Notes: a model not told the origin generated them from the letters alone. A DNA stretch of 64,000 nucleotides from JBBRNH01 sp038230415 (GCA_038230415.1 JBBRNH010000019.1:9200-73199), one strand, 5' to 3'. Shown: positions 33,249 through 41,921, numbered from the stretch's first letter. Numbers and translations: made by a program.

Positions 33249-33628
33249 TGAAAACGACCCTCAAACTCCTGCTGCCGGCTCTGCTGGCAATCAATACAAC
33301 GGCCATCGCCCAGTCGCTATCATCGCCGGGGGCAAAACCTGTAAAAACGGGGGACGAATGGCGAATGCCCGGCGATGCTATTCCCCGCTCTCAGCAATTT
33401 GCCGATGAACTGAAAAAATCGCTCAACCTTGATCCGGCAACGACTAAAAAGGTATTCACGGCCTACTTAGCCAACACCAAGCCGGTGGACGAAATCAGAA
33501 TGGGTACCGAAACCGACAAGGAAAAGAAATTGGCGTTGCGGGCTAATCAGACCGCATTTGAGGAGACGCTCAAAGGTGTTCTGTCACCGGCTCAGTTTGA
33601 CAGATACAGAGCATCAAAGCCGCACTGA
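33248..33628 (+). CDS. Small secreted helical protein (Spy/CpxP-like size), altered C-terminus
   Basis: 126 residues: signal peptide 1-21 (LLLPALLAINTTAIAQ), then mostly helical charged sequence (FADELKKSLNLDPATTKKVF, later LKGVLSPAQFDRYRA). The paired 'L-x-L-D/S-P' helix starts recall periplasmic Spy/CpxP or LTxxQ-type proteins, but no signature is certain. Translation is coupled to permease 7 by TAATG. The last seven codons come from an out-of-frame remnant of a permease gene (33607-33660), so the original C-terminus was probably lost by recombination. It may be an accessory subunit or envelope-stress protein of block B. Confidence 0.7.
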   Translation: MKTTLKLLLPALLAINTTAIAQSLSSPGAKPVKTGDEWRMPGDAIPRSQQFADELKKSLNLDPATTKKVFTAYLANTKPVDEIRMGTETDKEKKLALRANQTAFEETLKGVLSPAQFDRYRASKPH

Positions 33629-33660
33629 TGAACCCGGTGAAGAGTTTGCGGAGCGAATAA
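33607..33660 (+). pseudogene. Terminal 18 codons of a lost permease gene
   Basis: Read in its own frame this encodes Q then SIKAALMNPVKSLRSE and a stop, the conserved permease ending. The frame differs from that of the small secreted protein that overlaps it. The adjoining leftward Uma2 gene ends 3 bp later, as after intact permeases. It is best read as the scar of a deletion or unequal crossover in the permease array. Confidence 0.85.
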
Positions 33661-33663
33661 TGA

Positions 33664-34155
33664 TTACTCGAATACCTTGTCGAGGTGAATCTCAATGTTC
33701 AGTACGGTATCGCTTAGTAGGTCATTCTCATGAAAAAATGTGTAATGAAACGGACTATCATAAACCAAAATGGCCTGCAAATCGGGGATAACAATCCAGC
33801 AGGACTGAACGCCAAAGTAGAAATACGGTTCCAACTTAAGTACCATGTCTTTGGTGCTTTGCGAGGCCGACTGAATCTCTACGACTAACAATGGGGCATC
33901 AATTCGGCGCGACGGGTCATTTTTGTAGTCTAATGCGCCAGCCGGATACAGGACAACATCGGGCGTACTGCCTTGCGGTTGCGTGTCTAACAATACCTCG
34001 CTGGCAACACGGAATTTGGTACGGTAATTTAGTTTGAGTTCAAACGATAGATTCGCCTGAATCGCACCATGAATAAGGGTAGGCATGGGTTTGTTGCGGT
34101 CAAGTTCGTACGAAGAACGTTCGCTTTCTTCTATGGTTTCGGTCAGTAACTCCAT
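33664..34155 (-). CDS. Uma2-family protein
   Basis: 163 residues from ATG 34155 (MELLTETIEESERSSYELDR); a TTG at 34176 overlaps the promoter box. TPDVVLYPAGALDY, LLVVEIQSASQ and K in MVLKLEPYFYF give the D-E-K core, then SCWIVIP. Same subgroup as the gene at 15987. It lies between the permease remnant and permease 8. Confidence 0.86.
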   Translation of the reverse strand: MELLTETIEESERSSYELDRNKPMPTLIHGAIQANLSFELKLNYRTKFRVASEVLLDTQPQGSTPDVVLYPAGALDYKNDPSRRIDAPLLVVEIQSASQSTKDMVLKLEPYFYFGVQSCWIVIPDLQAILVYDSPFHYTFFHENDLLSDTVLNIEIHLDKVFE

Positions 34156-34173
34156 AAAACGACGAGTTTTTTC

Positions 34174-34181
34174 CAAAGATA
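34174..34181 (-). promoter_or_regulatory. Uma2 promoter -7 box
   Basis: TATCTTTG on the minus strand, 18 bases before the ATG at 34155, followed by the GAAAAAACTCGTCG leader also found at 27821-27847. Confidence 0.7.
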
Positions 34182-34200
34182 ATCAAAACACAACAACCCA

Positions 34201-36633
34201 ATGCTACGAAACTACCTCAAAATCGCCTGGCGCAACCTCGTTGCCAACCGCGTTTTCAGCAGTATCAACATCGTTGGCCTGAGCCTGGGGTTGACGGGTG
34301 TGCTGTTTATTCTGCTCTTTGTGCAGGACGACGTATCCTACGACCGTTTCCATGAGCGCGGCAACCGGCTTTATCGAATTGTGCAGCAAACCATTGGGTC
34401 AGACGGTAACGAGTCTGTTACCGGGGCTACGGGTATGCCGCAAGGCCCCGCTTTTGCCAAAGAGATTCCCGGCGTAGAAGCGTTTTGCCGGGCGCAGGGC
34501 TATGAAATGCTGTTCCGCAAGGGCAACGAAGGCATTTATCAGCGGGTGATGTATGTGGATACGTCGTTTTTTCACCTGTTCAGCTTCGATCTCTTAGCCG
34601 GCAATCCCAACACGCTGCTCAACGACCCCCGGAGCGCGGTGCTCACCGACGAAACCGCCATCAAGTATTTCGGCACGACCGATGTGCTGGGCAAACTCAT
34701 CGAGATTGATGCGGGTGGTAATTTCGAGTCATACAAGGTGACGGGCGTGGTCAAAACGCCCCCCATGAATTCGAGCATCCGGTTTGATGTGCTGCGCCCG
34801 TTTGTAGCCTCGCTGCCGCCCAACCGCAAAGACTGGAACGAGAGCGACTGGTCAGACGGCTTCCTGAATACCTTTTTGCTGCTGCGCCCCGACCGCAACG
34901 GCGTACCGGCCAACCCCGCCAAAGCCGAGCAGACAATGGCAACCGTATTCGCTAACTATGCTGGCCCGCAACTCGCGCTGGCCCGCAAACAGTTCGGCCA
35001 ATTCCGGTCAATGTATTACCTCCAGCCGTTTACGGCCATGCACCTCGATGCCCGCTATGAGTTGAGCAACGGCCTGATATCGGGGTCATCATCGGTGTAT
35101 TCCTACATTCTGAGCGGCATTGCCGGGCTGATTCTGCTGCTGGCGGGTATCAATTTTGTGAACCTGACGCTGGCCCGGTCGTTGCGCCGGGGCAAAGAAA
35201 TCGGGGTCAGGAAGGTCAGCGGCAGTACCCGCGCCCAACTCGTGGGGCAGTTCCTAGGCGAGTCGCTGTTGCTGACGTTGCTGGCGTTTATCCCGGCAGT
35301 GTTGCTGGTGTGGGGGCTGTTGCCGGAGTTTTCGACGCTGATAAACAAGCAGTTGCCGGTTGAACTTCTGTTTACGCCCCAAACCATCGGGCTGTTTGTG
35401 GGGCTGTTGCTGCTGGTGGCATTGTTGGCGGGGGCCTATCCGGCATTGGTGTTGTCGGGGTTTAGCCCGGTGCAGACGCTCTATGGTCGGTTCCGGTTAG
35501 GCGGGCGCAACGGGTTGAGCGGTACTCTGCTCGGTAAATCATTGGTGGTGGTGCAGTTTGCGATTGCCGTATTTCTGCTCATCGGCACGGCGGTGTTGCA
35601 CGGGCAGTTTCAGTTTATCCGCACGGCTAACGTGGGCTATGAAACCGCCAACCGGGTGCGGGTCTATATCCCCTGGGGCCGCGAACGCCGGGGCGAACTG
35701 TTACAGGCCGCATTGCGAAATCAGCCGGGAGTGCTGGCCGTGACCCGCCGGGCGGGAGGAACGCATTTCAATACGTTCCGGGTACGCGATAAGCCCGTAA
35801 AATCAGCCATCGAACGCATTGACGATCAATACCTTACCTTCATCAACGTGCCGGTGGTGCAGGGCCGGGCCTTGACCTACACCAACCCCGCCGACAGCCT
35901 GACCAACATCATGGTCAATGAAACTTTCGTCAAAAAATTCCTGAACGTCAGCCAACCTGCCGTTGGTCAGGTCGTAGATCAGAACGGGGGTAACAAAACC
36001 CGCTATACCGTTGTCGGTGTCGTGCGCGACTACCAGTACGGTTCCTTACGCGACAAGCTCGAACCCGTGTTGTGGCAACTCGGTAAGCCCGAACAGATGA
36101 ACCAGCTCTACGCCAAACTCGACCCGGCCCAAACGCAACAGGCCGCTCAGACCATCGAACAGCAGTTCAAAAAACTGATTCCGTTGCAGCCGTTCTCCGT
36201 TCATTTCATGGAAGATGACCGCTTGGAAAGCTACGCCGACGATGCCCGCTGGACGAAGATTATCACGTGGTCGTCGCTGCTGGCAATCCTGATTTCGGCC
36301 CTGGGGCTGTTCGGGTTGGTGTCGCTGACGATTGAAGCCCGCACCAAAGAGATCGGAATCCGTAAAGTGCTGGGGGCCAGTGTCGCCGAGATTACGGGGC
36401 TGCTGTCGGTCAACTTCCTGGCACTGATTGGGTTGGCCTGCCTGATTGCGATGCCCATTGGCTGGTATGCGGCCCGACAATGGCTCAACACGTTTGTGTT
36501 CCGCATGGAATTCGGCTGGTGGATTTTCGCACTGACGGGCGTGTTCGTGCTGCTCGTAGGCGGGCTAACGATCTCGATTCAGGCGATCCGGGCCGCGCTG
36601 ACGAACCCGGTGACGAGTTTGCGGAGCGAGTGA
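34201..36633 (+). CDS. FtsX/MacB-type ABC permease 8
   Basis: 810 residues, start MLRNYLKIAWRNLVANRVFS. Central motif INFVNLTLARSLRRGKEIGV with RKVSGSTRAQLVGQFLGESL, final motif EARTKEIGIRKVLGASVAEI, end AIRAALTNPVTSLRSE. Nearest in layout to permease 7 in its central motif. Last gene of block B, followed by a broken Uma2 copy. Confidence 0.92.
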   Translation: MLRNYLKIAWRNLVANRVFSSINIVGLSLGLTGVLFILLFVQDDVSYDRFHERGNRLYRIVQQTIGSDGNESVTGATGMPQGPAFAKEIPGVEAFCRAQGYEMLFRKGNEGIYQRVMYVDTSFFHLFSFDLLAGNPNTLLNDPRSAVLTDETAIKYFGTTDVLGKLIEIDAGGNFESYKVTGVVKTPPMNSSIRFDVLRPFVASLPPNRKDWNESDWSDGFLNTFLLLRPDRNGVPANPAKAEQTMATVFANYAGPQLALARKQFGQFRSMYYLQPFTAMHLDARYELSNGLISGSSSVYSYILSGIAGLILLLAGINFVNLTLARSLRRGKEIGVRKVSGSTRAQLVGQFLGESLLLTLLAFIPAVLLVWGLLPEFSTLINKQLPVELLFTPQTIGLFVGLLLLVALLAGAYPALVLSGFSPVQTLYGRFRLGGRNGLSGTLLGKSLVVVQFAIAVFLLIGTAVLHGQFQFIRTANVGYETANRVRVYIPWGRERRGELLQAALRNQPGVLAVTRRAGGTHFNTFRVRDKPVKSAIERIDDQYLTFINVPVVQGRALTYTNPADSLTNIMVNETFVKKFLNVSQPAVGQVVDQNGGNKTRYTVVGVVRDYQYGSLRDKLEPVLWQLGKPEQMNQLYAKLDPAQTQQAAQTIEQQFKKLIPLQPFSVHFMEDDRLESYADDARWTKIITWSSLLAILISALGLFGLVSLTIEARTKEIGIRKVLGASVAEITGLLSVNFLALIGLACLIAMPIGWYAARQWLNTFVFRMEFGWWIFALTGVFVLLVGGLTISIQAIRAALTNPVTSLRSE

Positions 36634-36649
36634 ATCAATAAACTGGTTA

Positions 36650-36840
36650 ATAATATGTTGCATCACGCCCAGCAGATACGGCAGCGCGTGTTTTTGCGGT
36701 AACGGGCAACCTAACACAATGAGTAGGTTTCCCCTGAACAATAGACTGGTTTTTGCTGGGCATCGGTTTGTTTCGTTCGATTTCGTAAGGAGAAAGCTCC
36801 ACGACCTCAGTTTCGGTTTCGATTGGTAATTCCACAGCAA
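36650..36840 (-). pseudogene. Broken Uma2 gene
   Basis: The minus strand encodes VVELSPYEIERNKPMPSKNQ, closely matching the first half of the Uma2 protein at 27321 (VVELTQYEIERNKPMPSKNH). After SIVQG the frame shifts near 36740 and the continuation (GNL, then a degenerate stretch) is in another frame. The catalytic D-E-K region and the TATCTTTG box are missing. The rest of the 346-bp gap between 36633 and 36980 holds nothing else I can support. Confidence 0.85.
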
Positions 36841-36979
36841 TCCGTGTTTTTCTACCAAGTAGAACCTCACAAGCGTAGTGCCACAGCAAGCAATGAGCAG
36901 AAACGCAGCGATAATCACACCAAAACGCCGGTTGTTAGGGCCACCGCCTGACAATGATCCTGACCAGCACTATCGCGTT

Positions 36980-37825
36980 TTATTGGCGTAATTCGGCGGG
37001 TAATGCCGTGATGCCGCGCAGTTGAATGTTCCGGTAAAACACCTCGGCCCCTTCCGATTGAATCTGTATTTTGCCTTTCGTCAGCGGCTCCGGTTTCCCG
37101 TCAATAACGTGGCGGGTGTGCATCAGAACCATGTTTACGGTGCCGTTCAAGACGTGCAGACAGGTATCACCCACGCAGTACAGATCAACCACGTTCCACT
37201 GGCCCGACGGTTTTTCAGTGTTCGGGCTTTTCAGGCACGACCGGCCATAGGGCGTTTTATCCTGAAACGTAACGGCTTCACTGCCCGGCTGATAGACGTA
37301 TTTGCCCGCATCGTTTTTGCGGGCTGCAATGTCGGTCACCACGTCCATCACGCCCCAGTAATCTCCGCAGTCGCCCTCCTGAATCTGATACTCAAACGAT
37401 TCCATCCAGAGCATCGGCGTACCGTGCGCCCCAACGCTGTGATACAGCAGGCCACTGTCGCGGGGCTGACCGAGTTTGGGCGGCCATTGTTTGGCTCCCC
37501 ACTTAAATTCGAGCTGGAGGTGATAATTCCCGAAGTCGGCCAGGGTATTGATGCCGCCGAAGGTTTCGCCCGAAACGCGCAGAGCAGGTTTGCCGTCAGT
37601 CGTCACCACCGAAAAAACGTGGTTCGGGTCGTCATTTAACCCAATCGGCGGTGTTTTGGCCGATTTATCTGCCGAATAGGGGCTATCGAGGTAGGTTTCC
37701 CAACCGGCCAGGTCTTTTCCGTTGAACAGCGAACGCCATTGGCCGGGTTTGGGCGGTGACGACTGCGCCGAAACAGAAGCGGTTAAAAACAGGCCAAACC
37801 AAGCCGTGAGCAGCAGCGATTTCAT
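36980..37825 (-). CDS. Secreted DUF1080 protein (3-keto-disaccharide hydrolase family)
   Basis: 281 residues, signal peptide about 1-20. A single DUF1080/concanavalin-like domain: SLFNGKDLAGWE near the start, FGNYHLQLEFKWG, RDSGLLYHSVG, WMESFEYQIQEGDCGDYWG, and the closing GKIQIQSEGAEVFYRNIQLR. Members characterised in Bacteroidota act on 3-keto-glycosides and related sugars in the periplasm; others are simple lectin-like proteins. It is followed leftward of the short-chain dehydrogenase (44 bp) and probably shares its transcript. Confidence 0.9.
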   Translation of the reverse strand: MKSLLLTAWFGLFLTASVSAQSSPPKPGQWRSLFNGKDLAGWETYLDSPYSADKSAKTPPIGLNDDPNHVFSVVTTDGKPALRVSGETFGGINTLADFGNYHLQLEFKWGAKQWPPKLGQPRDSGLLYHSVGAHGTPMLWMESFEYQIQEGDCGDYWGVMDVVTDIAARKNDAGKYVYQPGSEAVTFQDKTPYGRSCLKSPNTEKPSGQWNVVDLYCVGDTCLHVLNGTVNMVLMHTRHVIDGKPEPLTKGKIQIQSEGAEVFYRNIQLRGITALPAELRQ

Positions 37826-37869
37826 AGAAAAGAAGGGTTAAGGGTTGAAGCTGATTAACGGCCTGACTG

Positions 37870-38688
37870 TCAGGCACCGAGACCGAAATTCTGGTTCACC
37901 ATTGTAAAAAAATCTTCATTACTCATTTGTTTCCAGGCACCATACAGCCGTTCGGCATCGGCCCCGGCAAGGTAGCGAATCTGGTCGGTTCCATCGGTGG
38001 CGGCTTCGTAAATCACGTCGGCAATCTGCTCCGAGGTCGAGTAATTCCCGCTGTTGCTGGCAAAACCGGCAAACACTTTTTGCAGATTTTCGTCGTAAGC
38101 ACTCGGCCCGTCCATCGTCATTTTGATTGACCGGGTAGCAAAATCAGTCGCTACACCGCCGGGGGCCACTATTTTTACCCGAATACCAAAAGGCCGCAGT
38201 TCATAATTCAGCGATTCTGACAGTCCGTCGAGGCCAAACTTGGTGGCGTGATAGAGCGAGTTGAACGGCAACCCGACTAAGCCGCCGATTGATGTAACGT
38301 TGATGATGACCCCGCTCCTGGCCTGCCGCATGGTGGGCAACACGGCCTGAATCGTCCGCACGGAGCCGAACAGGTTGGTGTTGAACTGATCCATAATCTT
38401 CTCTTCCGATGCCGTTTCGAGCGGCCCGGCAAGGCCGTAGCCCGCGTTGTTGAGCAGCACGTCTATCGTGCCAAAATCGGTGATGGCCTGGGCTACGGCG
38501 GTTTTCACGGCTTCGGGCCGGGTTACGTCTAAGGCGTAGCGTTTCACCGTTGGCAATTGGCTAAGTTCGGTTTCGAGGTCGGGATGGCGCATGGTAGCGG
38601 CCACGTTCCAGCCGTGTTGGGCAAACCCGATGGCGGCAGCGCGGCCAATGCCCGACGAGGCTCCGGTGATAAAAATAGTCTTTGTCAT
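37870..38688 (-). CDS. Short-chain dehydrogenase/reductase
   Basis: 272 residues, classical SDR: TGASSGIG (9-16) for NADP(H) or NAD(H), NNAG, the Ser of VTSIGG and the YHATK Tyr-Lys pair, then PGGVATDF. The long classical form with a C-terminal segment (LAGADAERLYGAWKQMSNED) is common for oxidoreductases of unknown substrate annotated as SDR-family. It is transcribed away from promoter C, 331 bp upstream, and is co-directional with the DUF1080 gene. Confidence 0.92.
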   Translation of the reverse strand: MTKTIFITGASSGIGRAAAIGFAQHGWNVAATMRHPDLETELSQLPTVKRYALDVTRPEAVKTAVAQAITDFGTIDVLLNNAGYGLAGPLETASEEKIMDQFNTNLFGSVRTIQAVLPTMRQARSGVIINVTSIGGLVGLPFNSLYHATKFGLDGLSESLNYELRPFGIRVKIVAPGGVATDFATRSIKMTMDGPSAYDENLQKVFAGFASNSGNYSTSEQIADVIYEAATDGTDQIRYLAGADAERLYGAWKQMSNEDFFTMVNQNFGLGA

Positions 38689-38795
38689 GTCCGTGATGAA
38701 TAGCTGTGATCAATAGCCGTGATTACTGTCTGGGTTTGTGTTTGGCAAATAACCCGCTTACCGGCCCGGCTGTTCCGTTGGCCCGGCGTGCCTGT

Positions 38796-38823
38796 CCCCG
38801 GCCTGTGTCTTCACAGGCCGGGG
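38796..38823. repeat. Perfect 12-bp hairpin
   Basis: CCCCGGCCTGTG, loop TCTT, CACAGGCCGGGG. There is no T run on either side, so it is not an ordinary terminator. It lies in the 331-bp gap between the dehydrogenase and permease 9, 57 bp before activator pair C. Confidence 0.8.
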
Positions 38824-38879
38824 ATACACGATAGTTGACCAATCAGGACATTCGACCATTGACGTTCGATGTGCTAACG

Positions 38880-38916
38880 TGTCCGATTCCGAACGCCGAC
38901 TGTCCGATTACGGACA
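38880..38916. promoter_or_regulatory. Activator-binding palindrome pair C
   Basis: TGTCCGATTCCGAACG (38880-38895) and TGTCCGATTACGGACA (38901-38916), start to start 21 bp, followed after 52 bp by the -24/-12 promoter at 38969. Matches pairs A and B in sequence and geometry. Confidence 0.82.
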
Positions 38917-38968
38917 CTGCCCGATACCCAAACCCCCGATTCTGGCCTGATTTGAGGGTTTTTGACGT

Positions 38969-38984
38969 TGGCACGGCGATTGCG
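38969..38984 (+). promoter_or_regulatory. Sigma-54 promoter C
   Basis: TGGCACGGCGATTGCG is a full match to the TGGCAC-N5-TTGC consensus. It lies 51 bp before the permease 9 ATG and should drive permease 9, the second ATPase and the TolC-type channel. Confidence 0.88.
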
Positions 38985-39019
38985 CCCCTGTTGCTGACAA
39001 CCAAAACCCCGAACATCCA

Positions 39020-41425
39020 ATGCTCTCGAACTACCTCAAAATCGCCTGGCGGAATCTGGTCCGCAACAAAGTGTATTCGGCCATCAATATCGGTGGGCTG
39101 GCCGTTGGTATGGCTGTCGCTATGCTCATTGGCCTGTGGGTTTATGATGAACTCTCGTTTGACCATTCATTTGAGAATTATGACCGCATTGCTCAGGTGA
39201 TGCAACATCAGACCTCCAACGGAGAGATTGGTACTCAGGGAGCTATACCATCGCCACTTGGAGCCGAATTGCGCCGTAATTATGGTGATAATTTTAAGCA
39301 TATTCTGATGGCCTCCTGGACAGAATCCCACGTTTTCAGGGTTGGAAACAAGACCCTGTCTAAGTTCGGTATTTTTATTGAGTCACAGGCTCCTGATATG
39401 CTCACTCTAACGATGCGCCGGGGAACCCGTGCCGGACTGACCGAACCAGCCTCAATTTTATTAGCTGAATCAACGGCCCGCGCCTTATTTGGGGAAGTTG
39501 ACCCGATGAATAAGCTCGTTCGGCTCGATGACAAAACGACAGTGAAAGTGACCGGCGTTTATGAAGACTTGCCCCGGAATTCATCGTTCGGTGAATCGGC
39601 TTTTATGGCTCCCTGGAACCTATATCTGTCAGAGCATAGATGGATTCAGGAGTCAGAAAATCCCTGGCGTGCCAATTCATTTCAGTTGTTTGTTCAGTTG
39701 GCCGATCATGCGGACATTGACAAGGTTTCGGCTAAAATCAGGGATGTTAAACTCAAAAATATCCAAAAAATAGAACTGCGCTACCACCCGCAGGTTTTCC
39801 TGAACCCGATGCGGCAATGGCATTTATATTCGGCGTTCAAAAATGGTATTCGCTCCGGTGGCCTCATTCAGTTTGTGTGGCTTTTTGGTATGATTGGGGT
39901 TTTTGTGCTGCTGTTGGCCTGTATCAACTTTATGAACCTCACCACGGCCCGGAGCGAAAAACGGGCCAAAGAAGTGGGCATCCGAAAAGCCGTTGGTTCA
40001 GTTCGGTATCAGTTGATTACACAGTTTTTTGCTGAGTCGTTGTTGGTCGTATCGTTGGCCTTCGTAGTGGCTTTAGGGTTGATACTACTCGTATTACCCG
40101 CTTTCAATCAGGTAGCCAACAAACAATTGAGTTTGCCCTGGGCCAGCCCCTTATTCTGGCTGATGGGTCTTGGCGTTAGTCTGCTTACGGGCCTGATTGC
40201 GGGAAGTTATCCGGCCTTGTACCTGTCTAATTTTCAGCCTGTTAAAGTATTGAAGGGGACTTTTCGGGTGGGGCGTTTTGCGACGGTTCCGCGCCGGGTA
40301 CTGGTGGTTATGCAATTCACAGTTTCTATCGCGCTTATTGTCGGTACGGTCATTGTGTTCCGTCAGATTCAGTTCGCCAAAAACCGGCCCGTTGGCTACA
40401 GCCGCGCCGGGCTGGTGATGCTGGCCGGTACAGCTAATACCCACAAACATATCGACGCGATACGGGATGAGTTGAAAGCATCCGGGAGCATCACCGAACT
40501 GGCCGAATCGGGTGGCCCAACCACTCAGGTCTGGTCAACAAACGGGGGTTTTGAATGGCGGGGTAAAGACCCCGGCCTATCCGTCGATTTTCCGAATACG
40601 GGCATATCGTATGAATTTGGCAAAACCATCGGCTGGCAAGTGGTGGCGGGCCGTGATTTCTCACCCGTGTTTGGCACGGATTCCGCCGGTTTCATCATCA
40701 ACGAAACGGCGGCTAAGTACCTGGGATTCAAAAACCGTACAGGTCAACGGGTAGGATTACCCGTTGGTGAAATTATCCGCTGGGACGGTAAGCCGTTTAC
40801 CATTATTGGGGTTGTGAAGGATATGGTTGTCGAATCGCCTTATCAGCCAATCAGACCCTCTATTTATCACCTTGACCAGACCGAGGCAAACGTCGTTACC
40901 GCCCGAATTAATCCGGCTATGAACATCGGTCAGGCATTGACCGTATTGGAAAATATAGTCAGAAAATATAACCCGGCTATTCCGTTCGACTATCAATTTG
41001 TGGATGATGAATACGCCCGAAAATTTCAGGATGAGGAGCGCATCGGCAAACTCGCATCGGTCTTCGCTGTCCTCGCCATTTTTATCTCCTGTTTGGGATT
41101 ATTCGGGCTGGCCTCGTTCATGGCCGAGGCCCGCACCAAAGAAATCGGCGTTCGCAAAGTGCTGGGAGCCAGCGTGCTGAACCTGTGGGGCTTACTCTCC
41201 AAAGATTTTGTGGTGCTGGTGCTGATAGCCTTCTGCATTGCCACGCCCATTGCCTATTATTTCCTGAATAATTGGCTCCAGAGATACGAATACCGCACCG
41301 AAATTTCGTGGTGGATTTTCGCTGTATCGGGCGTAGGCGCGTTGGTGATCACGCTGCTGACGGTGAGTTTTCAGAGCGTGAAAGCCGCGTTGATGAACCC
41401 GGTGAAAAGTTTGCGGAGTGAATAG
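39020..41425 (+). CDS. FtsX/MacB-type ABC permease 9
   Basis: 801 residues, start MLSNYLKIAWRNLVRNKVYS. Central motif INFMNLTTARSEKRAKEVGI with RKAVGSVRYQLITQFFAESL, final motif EARTKEIGVRKVLGASVLNL. Near relative of permease 2 across its whole length, including the MQHQT region and the WWIFAVSGVGAL helix. First gene of block C, directly behind the best sigma-54 promoter of the locus. Confidence 0.93.
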   Translation: MLSNYLKIAWRNLVRNKVYSAINIGGLAVGMAVAMLIGLWVYDELSFDHSFENYDRIAQVMQHQTSNGEIGTQGAIPSPLGAELRRNYGDNFKHILMASWTESHVFRVGNKTLSKFGIFIESQAPDMLTLTMRRGTRAGLTEPASILLAESTARALFGEVDPMNKLVRLDDKTTVKVTGVYEDLPRNSSFGESAFMAPWNLYLSEHRWIQESENPWRANSFQLFVQLADHADIDKVSAKIRDVKLKNIQKIELRYHPQVFLNPMRQWHLYSAFKNGIRSGGLIQFVWLFGMIGVFVLLLACINFMNLTTARSEKRAKEVGIRKAVGSVRYQLITQFFAESLLVVSLAFVVALGLILLVLPAFNQVANKQLSLPWASPLFWLMGLGVSLLTGLIAGSYPALYLSNFQPVKVLKGTFRVGRFATVPRRVLVVMQFTVSIALIVGTVIVFRQIQFAKNRPVGYSRAGLVMLAGTANTHKHIDAIRDELKASGSITELAESGGPTTQVWSTNGGFEWRGKDPGLSVDFPNTGISYEFGKTIGWQVVAGRDFSPVFGTDSAGFIINETAAKYLGFKNRTGQRVGLPVGEIIRWDGKPFTIIGVVKDMVVESPYQPIRPSIYHLDQTEANVVTARINPAMNIGQALTVLENIVRKYNPAIPFDYQFVDDEYARKFQDEERIGKLASVFAVLAIFISCLGLFGLASFMAEARTKEIGVRKVLGASVLNLWGLLSKDFVVLVLIAFCIATPIAYYFLNNWLQRYEYRTEISWWIFAVSGVGALVITLLTVSFQSVKAALMNPVKSLRSE

Positions 41426-41427
41426 GC

Positions 41428-41895
41428 TTACCGGAAAATTTTGTTAAACGGTATTTCAAAACCTGTCGCCGGGTCTTTCACAATGCCATCGGTATAGGTT
41501 GTTTTGCCACCATTGAGGGTTCTAACCTGAACCATCTGGAGCGGAGGAATAATGATCCAGACCGACTGAACGCCTGCCGGAAAGTAAACCGCGTTCATTT
41601 TGCCGGTGATATCGGTTGTAGCTTGTTTGGGCGACTGAATTTCAATGGCAACGATAGGCGGTTGTGAATAAAAAATGATGTCGTTTTCCCAGTCTTCAGA
41701 CCGCTTGGGGAATACACTCACATCGGGTTTGCACTTGCCAGTCGCCAGTTCGAGTTCCAGTTCGGGCAATATGTCATACTCGTCGTCATAGCGGTCAAGA
41801 GCCACACTCAGACGATGAATGATTTTGGAGTGATTGTATGACATGATGTCTTCGGAGTGAAACTCTTCGATTAGATCAAACGACGGCGATTCCAT
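41428..41895 (-). CDS. Uma2-family protein
   Basis: 155 residues from ATG 41895 (MESPSFDLIEEFHSEDIMSY). KPDVSVFPKRSEDW, IVAIEIQSPKQ and K in ITGKMNAVYF give the D-E-K core; SVWIIIP and ATGFEIPFNKIF close it. Close relative of the gene at 13075, and like it placed after a permease of the 2/9 subgroup. Here the divergent neighbour is the ATPase rather than a permease. Confidence 0.87.
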   Translation of the reverse strand: MESPSFDLIEEFHSEDIMSYNHSKIIHRLSVALDRYDDEYDILPELELELATGKCKPDVSVFPKRSEDWENDIIFYSQPPIVAIEIQSPKQATTDITGKMNAVYFPAGVQSVWIIIPPLQMVQVRTLNGGKTTYTDGIVKDPATGFEIPFNKIFR

Positions 41896-41913
41896 AACTG
41901 AACGAGTTTTTTT

Positions 41914-41921
41914 CAAAGATA
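41914..41921 (-). promoter_or_regulatory. Uma2 promoter -7 box
   Basis: TATCTTTG on the minus strand, 18 bases before the ATG at 41895, followed by AAAAAAACTCGTTCAG. Confidence 0.7.
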
